DNA of 64,000 bases, taken from Rhodoferax lithotrophicus. GTDB lineage: Bacteria > Pseudomonadota > Gammaproteobacteria > Burkholderiales > Burkholderiaceae_C. How positions within the stretch are numbered: position 1 is the first letter of the stretch; every line of letters starts with the position of its first letter. The stretch is taken from assembly GCF_019973615.1 (NCBI RefSeq), contig NZ_AP024238.1, positions 4,175,989 through 4,239,988 on the forward strand, read 5' to 3'. Made by a program: the position numbers and the translations under genes. Of this stretch, positions 40,866 through 50,139 are shown piece by piece. The notes below the pieces were generated by a model. It searched no databases. It had not been told where the DNA came from and saw only the letters and a program-made list of their open reading frames with translations.

Positions 40866-42092
40866 ATGACCACCTACACAGCCCTGGACCAATGGATCGA
40901 CACGCACTTTGACGAGCAAGTGCGCTTTCTGCAAGAACTCATCCACGTCCCCACCGACACCCCACCTGGCAACAACGCGCCGCACGCCGAGCGCACGGCG
41001 GAGCTGCTGGCCGCCATGGGCCTCACGGCTGAAAAACATCCGGTTCCCATGTCAGAGGTGCAAGCTGCCGGGTTACAAAGCATCACCAACCTGATCGTGC
41101 GCCGCACTTATGGGCCGGGTGGCAAAACCATTGCGCTCAACGCCCATGGCGACGTGGTGCCGCCGGGCGATGGCTGGACACACGACCCCTACGCTGGCGA
41201 AATTCAAGACGGCAAAATTTATGGTCGCGCCAGCGCAGTGAGCAAGAGCGACTTTGCCACCTTCACCTTTGCCCTGCGTGCGCTGGAAGCGGTGTGCAAA
41301 CCGCAACAAGGCCAGCTGGAACTGCTGTTCACCTACGACGAAGAATTTGGCGGCGAGATGGGGCCAGGCTGGTTGCTAAAAAACAAACTCACCCACCCCG
41401 ACCTGTTGATTGCCGCTGGTTTCAGCTATGAGGTAGTCACCGCGCACAACGGCTGTTTGCAGCTGGAGGTCACGGTAAACGGCCAGATGGCGCATGCGGC
41501 CATTCCTGAATCCGGCGTGGATGCCTTGCAAGCCGCCGTGAAAATCCTCAACCTGCTGTACGCGCAAAACGCGCTGTACAAATCCGTCAGCTCCAGCGTG
41601 CCAGGCATCAACCATCCGTATCTGAATGTGGGGCTGATCCAGGGCGGCACCAACACCAACGTGGTGCCCGGCAAGGTCAGCTTCAAGCTGGATCGGCGCA
41701 TGATTCCCGAAGAAAACGCCGCCGAAGTGGAAGCCACGCTGCGCGAGCTGATTGCCAGCACCGCCACCACGCTGCCGGGCATCACGATCGACATCAAACG
41801 TATTCTGCTGGCCCACTCGATGCAAGCCTTGCCCGGCAATCAGCCACTGGTGCAGGCGATTCAACAGCATGGCCAAGCCATTTTTGGCCAAGACATTCCC
41901 GCCATGGGCACACCGCTGTACACCGATGTCCGCCTGTTTGCCCAGCAAGGTATTCCAGGCGTGGTCTACGGGGCCGGGCCACGCACGGTGCTGGAGTCAC
42001 ACGCCAAACGTGCGGACGAACGGCTGGAGCTTGAAGACCTGCGCCGTGCCACTCAGGTGATTGCCCGCACCCTGCACGATCTGCTGACCTAG
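40866..42092 (+). CDS. M20-family metallohydrolase (ArgE/DapE-like), in purine cluster
   Basis: 408 residues. Metal site motifs NAHGDVVPPGDGWTHDPY, YDEEFGGEMGPG with the general-base Glu, and a C-terminal ESHAKRADERLELED; the dimerisation lid begins near NGCLQLEVTVNGQMAHAAIP. Closest in pattern to ArgE/DapE-type deacylases or carboxypeptidases; the substrate is unknown. Its place after uraD-allC suggests action on a ureide such as ureidoglycolate, since plant ureidoglycolate amidohydrolase is also M20, but that is inference. The 350 bp element sits in its upstream region. Confidence 0.82.
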   Translation: MTTYTALDQWIDTHFDEQVRFLQELIHVPTDTPPGNNAPHAERTAELLAAMGLTAEKHPVPMSEVQAAGLQSITNLIVRRTYGPGGKTIALNAHGDVVPPGDGWTHDPYAGEIQDGKIYGRASAVSKSDFATFTFALRALEAVCKPQQGQLELLFTYDEEFGGEMGPGWLLKNKLTHPDLLIAAGFSYEVVTAHNGCLQLEVTVNGQMAHAAIPESGVDALQAAVKILNLLYAQNALYKSVSSSVPGINHPYLNVGLIQGGTNTNVVPGKVSFKLDRRMIPEENAAEVEATLRELIASTATTLPGITIDIKRILLAHSMQALPGNQPLVQAIQQHGQAIFGQDIPAMGTPLYTDVRLFAQQGIPGVVYGAGPRTVLESHAKRADERLELEDLRRATQVIARTLHDLLT

Positions 42093-42188
42093 CATGCCAA
42101 ACGACCCCTCCCGTCCCTGTCATTTGTCAGAAAAAACCGGATGGCCGGGTGTAAAGTGCACACCATCTATTTCAACAAGGAGGCTCCG

Positions 42189-44492
42189 ATGAGCAATGAA
42201 CTTTCCACCGCCGAACAAGCCTTGGGCGACGCATCACGCGATTACCACCGTTTCCCCACCCGTGGCAAGATTTCGGTCAATGCCACCAAGCCCCTGATCA
42301 ACCAGCGTGACCTGGCCCTGGCTTACTCACCCGGCGTGGCCTACCCTTGCCTGGACATTCAAGCCAACCCCGACCTGGCCTACGACTACACCAGCCGCGG
42401 CAATCTGGTGGGCGTGGTGACCAATGGCACGGCGGTGCTCGGCCTGGGAGACATTGGCCCGCTGGCGGGTAAACCGGTGATGGAAGGCAAAGGTTGCCTG
42501 TTCAAGAAATTTGCCGGAGTGGATGTGTTTGACATTGAACTGGACGAGCGCGACCCCGACAAGCTGATCGAGATCATTGCCGCCCTGGAGCCCACCTTGG
42601 GCGGCATCAATCTGGAAGACATCAAGGCCCCGGAGTGTTTCTACATTGAGGAAAAACTCAAGGCCCGCATGGGCATTCCGGTGTTCCATGACGACCAGCA
42701 CGGCACTGCCATCATCAGCAGCGCCGCGCTGGTGAATGCACTGGAGCTGGTCGGCAAAAACATTGCTGACGTGAAAGTGGCCGTCTCCGGTGCCGGTGCG
42801 GCGGCACTGGCCTGCCTGAATGTGATGGTCGGCCTGGGGGTGCAGGTCAGCAATGTGTTTTTGTGCGATTCCAAAGGCGTGGTCTACAAAGGCCGCCCGG
42901 GCGGTTACGACCACTCCAAGGCACGCTTCGAACAGGACACCAGCGCCCGCACGCTGGCGGATGCCGTCAACGAAGCGGACGTGTTTCTGGGCTGCTCGGC
43001 CGCTGGTGTCTTGACGCAGGACATGGTCAAAACCATGGCGGCCAGCCCGATCATCCTGGCACTGGCCAACCCTGAGCCTGAAATCCGCCCCGAGCTGGCC
43101 AAAGCCGTGCGCCCGGATTGCATCATTGCCACCGGCCGCTCGGATTACCCGAACCAGGTCAACAACGTGCTGTGCTTCCCCTACATCTTCCGTGGCGCGC
43201 TGGACTGCGGCGCGACCCAGATCACCGAAGAAATGAAGCTGGCCTGCGTGCGCCAGATTGCCGACCTGGCCAAGGCCGACATCAGTGAAGAAGTGGCCCA
43301 CGCCTACGCCGGGCAAGAGCTGGCCTTTGGCCCGGACTTCATCATTCCCAAACCCTTTGACTCACGCCTGATTCTGCGCATTGCACCCGCTGTGGCCGCT
43401 GCGGCCGAGGCCTCTGGTGTCGCCAAACGCCCGATCAAGGACATGGACGCTTACCGCCGGACACTGGCGCGGTTTGTCTATTCCACCGGTTTGCTGATGG
43501 AGCCGGTGTTTAATGCCGCCCGCCTGGCACCCGCATCCGCCAAACGTGTGGCGTATGCCGAAGGTGAGGATGACCGCGTGCTGCGTGCCGCACAAATCGT
43601 GGTGGAAGGTAACCTGGCCCGCCCGATCCTGATTGGCCGCCCATCCGTGATTGAAGCCCGCATTGTCAAAGCCGGCTTACGTTTGCAATTGGGCAAAGAT
43701 GTGGATGTGGTCAACCCCGAAGATGACCCACGTTTCCGCCAATACTGGGAAACCTACCACCAGCTCAAAGGCCGCGACGGTGTCAGCCCCGAGGCCGCCA
43801 AAGCGATGGTACGCCGCAGCACCACCACCATTGCCGCGTTGATGGTCAAGCTTGGCCATGCGGATGCCATGTTGTGCGGCATCCACGGGCGTTTTGATGT
43901 GCATCTGGATCATGTGCGCGATGTGATTGGCCGTGCACCCGGTGTGAGCAATTTCGCCACATTGAACGCCTTGATGCTGGAGCACTACAGTCTGTTTGTA
44001 GCCGACACCTATGTCAATGAAGATCCGACCGCCGAGCAATTAGCCAACATTGCCAAAATGGCCGCCAATGAGGTCAAGCGCTTTGGCCTGCAGCCCAAGG
44101 TAGCCTTCCTGTCACACTCCAACTACGGCTCGTCCACCCGTGCTTCCGCGCGCAAAATGCGCGCCGCACGCGACTTGTTCAAAGCCAACTGCCCCGATAT
44201 TGAATGCGACGGTGAAATGCAGGGGGATGCCGCCTTGTCGGAAGAAATTCGTCACGCCACACTGATGGACAACACCCTCACGGGTTCAGCCAACATCCTG
44301 ATCTGCCCGAATCTGGATGCCGCCAACATTTTGTTCAATGTGCTCAAGATGACTGGTGGCAATGGTGTCACCGTGGGCCCCATCCTGCTGGGCGCAGCCG
44401 CCACCGCACATGTGCTGAACCCCTCAAGCACCGTGCGCCGGGTCGTCAACATGACCGCCCTGGCCGTGGCTGACGTGAATGCACAGAGGTAA
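42189..44492 (+). CDS. maeB: NADP-dependent malic enzyme with phosphotransacetylase-like domain
   Basis: 767 residues from the ATG at 42189, with AAGGAGG 5 nt upstream. The N-terminal ~430 residues are malic enzyme (PTRGKISVNATKPL, LAYSPGVAYPC, FHDDQHGTAI, NAD(P) loop VSGAGAAALACL); the C-terminal ~330 residues are the PTA-like regulatory domain (LLMEPVFNAARLAPASAKRV, LSHSNYGSS). It decarboxylates malate to pyruvate with NADPH formation. MaeB supplies pyruvate and NADPH when cells grow on acetate or C4 acids, which fits the acetate genes in this window. Confidence 0.95.
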   Translation: MSNELSTAEQALGDASRDYHRFPTRGKISVNATKPLINQRDLALAYSPGVAYPCLDIQANPDLAYDYTSRGNLVGVVTNGTAVLGLGDIGPLAGKPVMEGKGCLFKKFAGVDVFDIELDERDPDKLIEIIAALEPTLGGINLEDIKAPECFYIEEKLKARMGIPVFHDDQHGTAIISSAALVNALELVGKNIADVKVAVSGAGAAALACLNVMVGLGVQVSNVFLCDSKGVVYKGRPGGYDHSKARFEQDTSARTLADAVNEADVFLGCSAAGVLTQDMVKTMAASPIILALANPEPEIRPELAKAVRPDCIIATGRSDYPNQVNNVLCFPYIFRGALDCGATQITEEMKLACVRQIADLAKADISEEVAHAYAGQELAFGPDFIIPKPFDSRLILRIAPAVAAAAEASGVAKRPIKDMDAYRRTLARFVYSTGLLMEPVFNAARLAPASAKRVAYAEGEDDRVLRAAQIVVEGNLARPILIGRPSVIEARIVKAGLRLQLGKDVDVVNPEDDPRFRQYWETYHQLKGRDGVSPEAAKAMVRRSTTTIAALMVKLGHADAMLCGIHGRFDVHLDHVRDVIGRAPGVSNFATLNALMLEHYSLFVADTYVNEDPTAEQLANIAKMAANEVKRFGLQPKVAFLSHSNYGSSTRASARKMRAARDLFKANCPDIECDGEMQGDAALSEEIRHATLMDNTLTGSANILICPNLDAANILFNVLKMTGGNGVTVGPILLGAAATAHVLNPSSTVRRVVNMTALAVADVNAQR

Positions 44493-44512
44493 ACACCACC
44501 CAACCATGCCAG

Positions 44513-44540
44513 GTAGTCGCCCCGAATCAGGGGCAACTAC
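44513..44540. terminator. Possible hairpin between maeB and xth
   Basis: GTAGTCGCCCC and GGGGCAACTAC form a stem with one mismatch and a 6 nt loop, overlapping the xth stop codon. No T-run follows on either strand, so it is a weak terminator candidate at best. Confidence 0.3.
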
Positions 44541-45334
44541 TCGGCATATTCAATACTGATGGGGGCATGGTCAGAAAACTTGTCCGCTTTGAAAATTGAT
44601 GCGCTACGGGCTTTGGCTGCCCATGCCGGTGTGGCCAAATGGTAGTCCAGCCGCCAACCCACATTCTTCGCGTAGGCCTGACCTCGGTTACTCCACCAGG
44701 TGTAGGCCTCATCAGTCGCGGTGGGGTGGAGCTGGCGATAGACATCGACCAGGCCGGCCTCACTGAGCAAGCGGGTCATCCAGGCACGTTCATCCGGCAG
44801 GAAGCCCGAGTTTTTCTGGTTGCTTTTCCAGTTTTTCAGATCAATTTCCTGGTGTGCGATGTTGACATCACCACACAGAATGAATTCGCGCTGACTTTTT
44901 AATGACACCAGGTGGGGAAATATCCTATCCAGAAAACGGTACTTGGCTTGTTGCCGCTCCTCACCCGATGAGCCACTCGGAAAATAACAGCTGATGATGG
45001 AGCGCTTCTCGCTGGCGGTGTCAAAGCGCAGCTCGACATAACGCCCCTCTGCATCAAACTCAGGGTGTCCAAAGCCCGTGATGACCTCCGAAGGTTCGCT
45101 GCGGGTGTAAACACCCACACCGGAATAACCTTTTTTCTCGGCAAAATGGAAATACCCATTCATGTCCGCCAACTTCTCGAACCGCCCCTGCACATCCGGC
45201 GCTTGAGCTTTGACTTCCTGCACACAAATACAATCCGGGCGACTTTGGTGGACCCAAGCCTCAAGACCTTTGCTGCTGGCTGAACGTATACCATTGAGAT
45301 TGAGGCTGGTTAATTTAAACAAGGATTTCCCCAT
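44537..45334 (-). CDS. xth: Exodeoxyribonuclease III (AP endonuclease)
   Basis: 265 residues. LTSLNLNGIRSA (metal-binding Asn), CVQEVKAQ (E), a YSGVGVY-type motif as KKGYSGVGVYTR, CGDVNIAH (D, N) and the C-terminal SDHAPI (D, H) are the ExoIII/APE1 active site. It cleaves DNA at abasic sites and degrades 3' ends. The ATG at 45334 overlaps the ATG of divergent pyrE (CATG); a TTG at 45322 (LFKLTSLNLNG) with GGGGAA upstream is an alternative start. Confidence 0.93.
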   Translation of the reverse strand: MGKSLFKLTSLNLNGIRSASSKGLEAWVHQSRPDCICVQEVKAQAPDVQGRFEKLADMNGYFHFAEKKGYSGVGVYTRSEPSEVITGFGHPEFDAEGRYVELRFDTASEKRSIISCYFPSGSSGEERQQAKYRFLDRIFPHLVSLKSQREFILCGDVNIAHQEIDLKNWKSNQKNSGFLPDERAWMTRLLSEAGLVDVYRQLHPTATDEAYTWWSNRGQAYAKNVGWRLDYHLATPAWAAKARSASIFKADKFSDHAPISIEYAE

Positions 45335-46046
45335 GACTGAGCTTAGTGAATTGCAACCCCATCAAAACCGCACCGAAGATACCTTGGCGCAGGATTTTGT
45401 GCAGTTTGCAGTGGATTGTGGTGTGCTTCGCTTTGGCGAATTCAAGACCAAAGCTGGTCGGTTAAGCCCCTATTTCTTCAACGCCGGTTTGTTCGATGAT
45501 GGTGCCAAATTGGGCCGCTTGGCGCAATTTTATGCCCAGCGTCTGCTGGCCAGTGGCATTCAATTTGACATGATTTTTGGCCCCGCCTACAAGGGTATTC
45601 CACTGGGTACAGCGCTGACTGTGGAGCTGGCACGATTGGGACACAACGTACCTTTTGCCTACAACCGCAAGGAAGTCAAAGACCATGGTGAAGGCGGAAA
45701 CCTGGTCGGAGCCCCCCTCAAGGGGCGGGTATTGATTGTGGATGATGTGATGTCTGCAGGCACTGCGGTGCGCGAATCCATTGCTCTGATCCAGGCATCA
45801 GGTGCCACGGCCCGCGGGGTGGTGATTGCACTGGATCGGCAAGAAAAAGCCACCGAAGGTGGACAGGATGTCAACCACAGCGCCGTTCAGTATGTGCGTC
45901 AGCAATTAGGCTTGCAGGTGTGCGCCATTGCACGACTGGATGACTTGATGTGTTACCTGGAACGACACAGCGTCCCTGGTTTGCTAGATGCACAACAAAA
46001 GGTTCGTGCTTACCGGGAGCGTTATGGAGTCAATGAACAACCGTAA
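45333..46046 (+). CDS. pyrE: Orotate phosphoribosyltransferase
   Basis: 237 residues from the ATG at 45333, AAGGA 7 nt upstream. FGEFKTKAGRLSPYFFNAGLF, the catalytic loop NRKEVKDHGEGGNLVG and the PRPP motif VLIVDDVMSAGTA are PyrE signatures. It joins orotate and PRPP to form OMP in pyrimidine synthesis. Its start codon overlaps the start of divergent xth. A DUF4124 gene follows 17 bp later. Confidence 0.96.
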   Translation: MTELSELQPHQNRTEDTLAQDFVQFAVDCGVLRFGEFKTKAGRLSPYFFNAGLFDDGAKLGRLAQFYAQRLLASGIQFDMIFGPAYKGIPLGTALTVELARLGHNVPFAYNRKEVKDHGEGGNLVGAPLKGRVLIVDDVMSAGTAVRESIALIQASGATARGVVIALDRQEKATEGGQDVNHSAVQYVRQQLGLQVCAIARLDDLMCYLERHSVPGLLDAQQKVRAYRERYGVNEQP

Positions 46047-46063
46047 GTAAACACATTGGTGTC

Positions 46064-46597
46064 ATGGCAAGTGCCTGGTCATTGATCACAGTACGTAGGG
46101 TCACGACGCTGTTGGGGATGTGCGCCGTGACGGTTGCCATGGCGCAAACCCAGTTTCCGGCACCCGAAATTTACATTTGTGTGGATGCCCAAGGCCGCAG
46201 ACTGACCTCTGACCGAAAAATCCTGGAATGTGTGGATCGGGAGCAAAAAATCCTCAACCCCAGCGGCACGGTCAAAGCCATCGTCCCTCCACTCTTGACA
46301 ACCAAGGAGCAGCAGGCACGGGAAGAAAAAGCCTGGGCTGAACAAGAAGCACGAATACGCCCCTTGAAAGAAAAGAAACGACTCCAGGCTTTGTTGATTC
46401 GGTACCCGAATCAGACCGTACACGAGAAAGAGCGAGCCCAGGCACTGGCACAGGCCACGGCGATTCACTTAACCGATCCAACCGCCAAAGAGGTTGCACT
46501 GACCAGGATCAACTCACGTTTTGACGATGAGCAAACGCTCTTGAAGCCCTTGTGGGATCACAATGCCGAGGCCAACACCAACACGACCAAGCCGTGA
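46064..46597 (+). CDS. DUF4124-containing exported protein
   Basis: 177 residues with a signal peptide (VTTLLGMCAVTVAMAQTQF). The DUF4124 core is IYICVDAQGRRLTSDRKILEC, here with Cys in place of the usual aromatic residue after YI. A Glu/Lys-rich helical region (about 85-125) and a Thr-ended tail follow. A periplasmic protein of unknown function, probably read through from pyrE. Confidence 0.75.
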   Translation: MASAWSLITVRRVTTLLGMCAVTVAMAQTQFPAPEIYICVDAQGRRLTSDRKILECVDREQKILNPSGTVKAIVPPLLTTKEQQAREEKAWAEQEARIRPLKEKKRLQALLIRYPNQTVHEKERAQALAQATAIHLTDPTAKEVALTRINSRFDDEQTLLKPLWDHNAEANTNTTKP

Positions 46598-46617
46598 GTC
46601 AGCGTGTACTGACTCAC
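46594..46617. terminator. Perfect 9 bp hairpin between DUF4124 gene and gatB
   Basis: GTGAGTCAG, 6 nt loop, CTGACTCAC, overlapping the stop of the DUF4124 gene and 23 bp from the end of convergent gatB. No T-run on either side, so it is not a textbook intrinsic terminator; it may stop transcription by other means or stabilise 3' ends. Confidence 0.4.
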
Positions 46618-46639
46618 CCTGGGATAAGCAAGAACACCC

Positions 46640-48121
46640 TCAAGATGCCAATTTTTGGCGCAGCAGCTCATTGACTTGCTGCGGGTTGGCCTTGCCCTGA
46701 CTGCCTTTCATGATCTGCCCGACCAGTGCATTGAGCGCCTTGGCATTGCCGGCGCGGTACTCTTCCACGTTTTTCGGGTTGGCGGCCAGCACCGTGTCGA
46801 CGATTTGCTCTAGTGCGCCGGTGTCGTTCATCTGTTTGAGGCCTTTGGCTTCGATGATGGTATCAACGGCACTGGCGGGCTCGGCCCACAGCACATCCAT
46901 GACTTGGCGTGCCGCGTTGTTGGAGATGGTGCCGTCCTGAATCCGGCCAATCAGTTTCGCCAGTTGCTGGGCTGACACCGGGCAGGCGCTGATGTCGGAC
47001 TCGCTGGCATTCAAGCGCCGGGATACCTCCCCCATGATCCAGTTGCCGACCAGCTTGGCTTGACCGCAGGCTTTGGCTGCGGCTTCAAAGTAAGCCGCAA
47101 CCTCGCGGCTTTGCGTCAGCTGCGTGGCATCGTAATCCGACAAACCGTAGTCCGCAGCAAAACGCGCCGCCATCACGCGCGGCAGCTCGGTCATGCCCGC
47201 GCGCACTCGCTCGACCCACTCAGGGGCAATCACCAGCGGTGGCAAGTCGGGGTCGGGAAAGTAGCGGTAGTCAGCGGCATCTTCCTTGGTACGCATGGCG
47301 CGGGTTTCACCGGTGTCGGGGTTGAACAGCACGGTGGCTTGCTGGATGGCACGACCGTCTTCCAGCTCTTCAATCTGCCAGCGAATTTCATAGTCAATCG
47401 CCTGCTGCATGAACTTGAAGCTGTTGAGGTTCTTGATCTCGCGCCGTGTACCCAAGGGCTCACCGGGTTTGCGCACCGACACATTGGCATCACAGCGGAA
47501 ACTGCCTTCCTGCATGTTGCCGTCGCAAATGCCGATCCAGGTGACGATCTTGTGCAGTTCCTTGGCGTAAGCCACAGCCTCAAGGCTGGAGCGCATGTCA
47601 GGCTCGGTCACGATTTCCAGCAGCGGGGTGCCGGCGCGGTTCAGGTCAATACCGGTCTGGCCAATGAAGTCTTCGTGCAGCGACTTGCCCGCGTCTTCCT
47701 CTAGGTGGGCGCGCACCAGGCGCACCGACTTTTTCTCGTCACCCAGGTAAAACTCCACCGCACCACCCTGCACCACCGGAATCTCGAACTGGCTGATCTG
47801 GTAGCCTTTGGGCAGGTCAGGGTAGAAATAATTCTTGCGGGCAAAAATGCTGCGTGGCGCAATGTGGGAGCCGACAGCCAGTCCAAATTCGATAGCACGC
47901 TCGACCGCACCCTTGTTCATTACCGGCAGCGTGCCCGGCAGGGCCAGATCCACCGCGCAGGCCTGGGTGTTAGGTTCAGCACCAAACGCTGTGGAGGCGC
48001 GGCTGAAAATTTTGGACTGAGTCGAGAGCTGGGCGTGGGTCTCAAAGCCAATAACGACTTCGTAACCCTGCACCAGCAATGATTTGCTGGCTGGTTTTTT
48101 TTCTTGGACAGTTGCGTTCAT
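46640..48121 (-). CDS. gatB: Asp-tRNA(Asn)/Glu-tRNA(Gln) amidotransferase subunit B
   Basis: 493 residues from the ATG at 48121, 2 nt after the gatA stop. YEVVIGFETHAQLSTQSKIF, YFYPDLPKGYQISQFE and NRAGTPLLEIVTEPD are GatB hallmarks; the C-terminal GatB/YqeY domain reads LVGQIMKGSQGKANPQQVNELL. It phosphorylates misacylated tRNA-bound Glu or Asp and transfers ammonia from GatA. Last gene of gatCAB. Confidence 0.97.
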   Translation of the reverse strand: MNATVQEKKPASKSLLVQGYEVVIGFETHAQLSTQSKIFSRASTAFGAEPNTQACAVDLALPGTLPVMNKGAVERAIEFGLAVGSHIAPRSIFARKNYFYPDLPKGYQISQFEIPVVQGGAVEFYLGDEKKSVRLVRAHLEEDAGKSLHEDFIGQTGIDLNRAGTPLLEIVTEPDMRSSLEAVAYAKELHKIVTWIGICDGNMQEGSFRCDANVSVRKPGEPLGTRREIKNLNSFKFMQQAIDYEIRWQIEELEDGRAIQQATVLFNPDTGETRAMRTKEDAADYRYFPDPDLPPLVIAPEWVERVRAGMTELPRVMAARFAADYGLSDYDATQLTQSREVAAYFEAAAKACGQAKLVGNWIMGEVSRRLNASESDISACPVSAQQLAKLIGRIQDGTISNNAARQVMDVLWAEPASAVDTIIEAKGLKQMNDTGALEQIVDTVLAANPKNVEEYRAGNAKALNALVGQIMKGSQGKANPQQVNELLRQKLAS

Positions 48122-48123
48122 GT

Positions 48124-49620
48124 TCAGACTCCGTGGGGCTTGGCCATGTGCCAATCGGTGGCTTGCTGGAAGCGGTGGGCCACGTTGAGCAAGCGGGACT
48201 CGGTCAGGTAGTTGCCAATCAGCTGCATACCCACGGGCATGTTCCCTGCGCCAAACCCGACCGGCAGACTCATGCCCGGCAAACCCGCCAAAGAAGCTGG
48301 CAGCGTGAAAATGTCAGCCAAATAATCAGTCAATGGATCACTGTGCCCGCCCAGCTTCCAGGCCACGGTGGGAGCCACGGGACCGGCAATCACATCACAC
48401 ACTTTGAAGGCCTGCTGAAAATCATCGGCAATCATGCGGCGGATTTTTTGCGCCTGCAGGTAATACGCGTCGTAATAACCATGACTCAGCACATAGGTGC
48501 CGATCATGATGCGGCGCTTGACCTCGTCACCAAACCCTTGTGCGCGGGTTTGCAAATACATATCGTTCAAATCGGTGAATTTATCAGCCCGGAAGCCAAA
48601 TTTCACACCATCAAAGCGGCTCAGATTGCTGGATGCCTCCGCCGGAGCAATGATGTAGTAAACGGGAATAGACAACTCTGTGCGGGGCAGCGAAATCGGC
48701 ACCAGATTAGCACCGAGTTTTTCATACTCTTTCAAGGCAGCATCCACGGCGGCGCGCACGTCCGGCGCCAGTCCGTCACCGAAAAACTCGGCAGGCACCC
48801 CAATGCGCAGACCAGCTAGGTCGTTGTTCAAACTGCGGGTGAAGTCCTCGGAAGGCGCATCTAGCGAGGTGGAATCACGGTCTGCATCCGGCCCGCACAT
48901 AGCGCTGAGCAACAGAGCACAGTCTTCAGCGGTGCGCGCCAAGGGCCCAGCTTGATCCAGACTGGAAGCAAAAGCCACCATGCCATAACGCGATGCCCGC
49001 CCATAGGTGGGTTTGATCCCCGTGATGCCACAAAAAGATGCGGGTTGACGAATAGATCCACCGGTATCTGTTCCGGTGGCAGCCGGGGTCAAACGCGCGG
49101 CTACGGCAGCAGCACTGCCGCCTGATGATCCACCTGGTACACATGTGGCATCCCACGGATTTTTGACCACGCCGTAGGCCGAGTTTTCATTGGCGGAACC
49201 CATGGCAAATTCATCACAATTGAGTTTGCCCAGCGTCACCATGCCTGCGCCATGGCCTTGGCCTGGCACACCGGTACCCAAACGACTCACCACCGTGGCA
49301 TCAAACGGCGATTGGTAGCCCTTGAGCATTTTGGAGCCTGCCGTGGTGGCGAAATCACGGGTGACAAAAATGTCTTTGTGGGCCACAGGCACACCTTCTA
49401 GCGCACCAGCCACCCCGGCAGCCAACCGATCATCGGCCGCCTGGGCCTGCGCCAGCGTGACGGCTTCCTGGATGTCTAAAAAAGCACCTACCTCTGGGTG
49501 CATACGTACACGGCTGAGAAAATGCGTTGCAGCCTCGACTGCAGAGACTTGGCGCTCGCGGAGCAACTTGGCCAACTGGGCCACGGTCAGGTCGTGCAGA
49601 TCAGATGAAATTTGCGTCAT
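48124..49620 (-). CDS. gatA: Asp-tRNA(Asn)/Glu-tRNA(Gln) amidotransferase subunit A
   Basis: 498 residues. Amidase signature with catalytic Lys in VPVAHKDIF, GGSSGGSAAAVAARL and GSIRQPASFCG holding the Ser-cis-Ser-Lys triad. It releases ammonia from glutamine for GatB. 20 bp after gatC and 2 nt before gatB, in the gatCAB operon. Confidence 0.97.
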   Translation of the reverse strand: MTQISSDLHDLTVAQLAKLLRERQVSAVEAATHFLSRVRMHPEVGAFLDIQEAVTLAQAQAADDRLAAGVAGALEGVPVAHKDIFVTRDFATTAGSKMLKGYQSPFDATVVSRLGTGVPGQGHGAGMVTLGKLNCDEFAMGSANENSAYGVVKNPWDATCVPGGSSGGSAAAVAARLTPAATGTDTGGSIRQPASFCGITGIKPTYGRASRYGMVAFASSLDQAGPLARTAEDCALLLSAMCGPDADRDSTSLDAPSEDFTRSLNNDLAGLRIGVPAEFFGDGLAPDVRAAVDAALKEYEKLGANLVPISLPRTELSIPVYYIIAPAEASSNLSRFDGVKFGFRADKFTDLNDMYLQTRAQGFGDEVKRRIMIGTYVLSHGYYDAYYLQAQKIRRMIADDFQQAFKVCDVIAGPVAPTVAWKLGGHSDPLTDYLADIFTLPASLAGLPGMSLPVGFGAGNMPVGMQLIGNYLTESRLLNVAHRFQQATDWHMAKPHGV

Positions 49621-49640
49621 GATGCAATGTGTCGTGCGGA

Positions 49641-49940
49641 TTATTCGATCACCCTAGGCACTAAAAACAGGCCGTTTTCAAGTGCGGGAGCGTTGTGTTG
49701 ATTGGCTTCACGTTGATTCGGCTCACTGGCAACATCGTCTCTCAGACGCAGGGCCACATCAGCCATGATGTCGACCGGATGCGCCAACGGGATGATACCG
49801 GTGGTGTCTACTGAGCGCATTTTCTCCACAATACCAAAAAAATCATTCAGTTGCATGCGCAAACGCTCATGCTCATGGGGCTCCAGGCCAAGACGAGCCA
49901 GATGAGCCAGTCGGTCAATATCGGCAAATGAAAGTGACAT
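49641..49940 (-). CDS. gatC: Asp-tRNA(Asn)/Glu-tRNA(Gln) amidotransferase subunit C
   Basis: 99 residues, standard GatC size. The N-terminal helix IDRLAHLARLGLEPHE and the C-terminal APALENGLFLVPRVIE match the family. It stabilises GatA. First gene of the operon, divergent from mreB with a 199 bp intergenic region (49941-50139) that must hold both promoters. Confidence 0.93.
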   Translation of the reverse strand: MSLSFADIDRLAHLARLGLEPHEHERLRMQLNDFFGIVEKMRSVDTTGIIPLAHPVDIMADVALRLRDDVASEPNQREANQHNAPALENGLFLVPRVIE

Positions 49941-50139
49941 GGGTTTTCAATCGAAACAGTGTGTAAATGAGGGGCAAAACCAGGCTAGGGCTGGAGTTAT
50001 GCACAGGCAATAGGGTATTATCCCTTCCTTGAGCAGCGACTCGCACCAGCAACGCATCTAACTCAACAATCACCCATTTTGAACCAGTTACCGGCGACAT
50101 GCTGGCCGAAGCGCCTCATGCGCCCAAGAGGATTACTCC

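Noticed and set aside
42327..43316. 329-codon minus-strand open frame
   Set aside because: Antisense to maeB; composition typical of a shadow frame.
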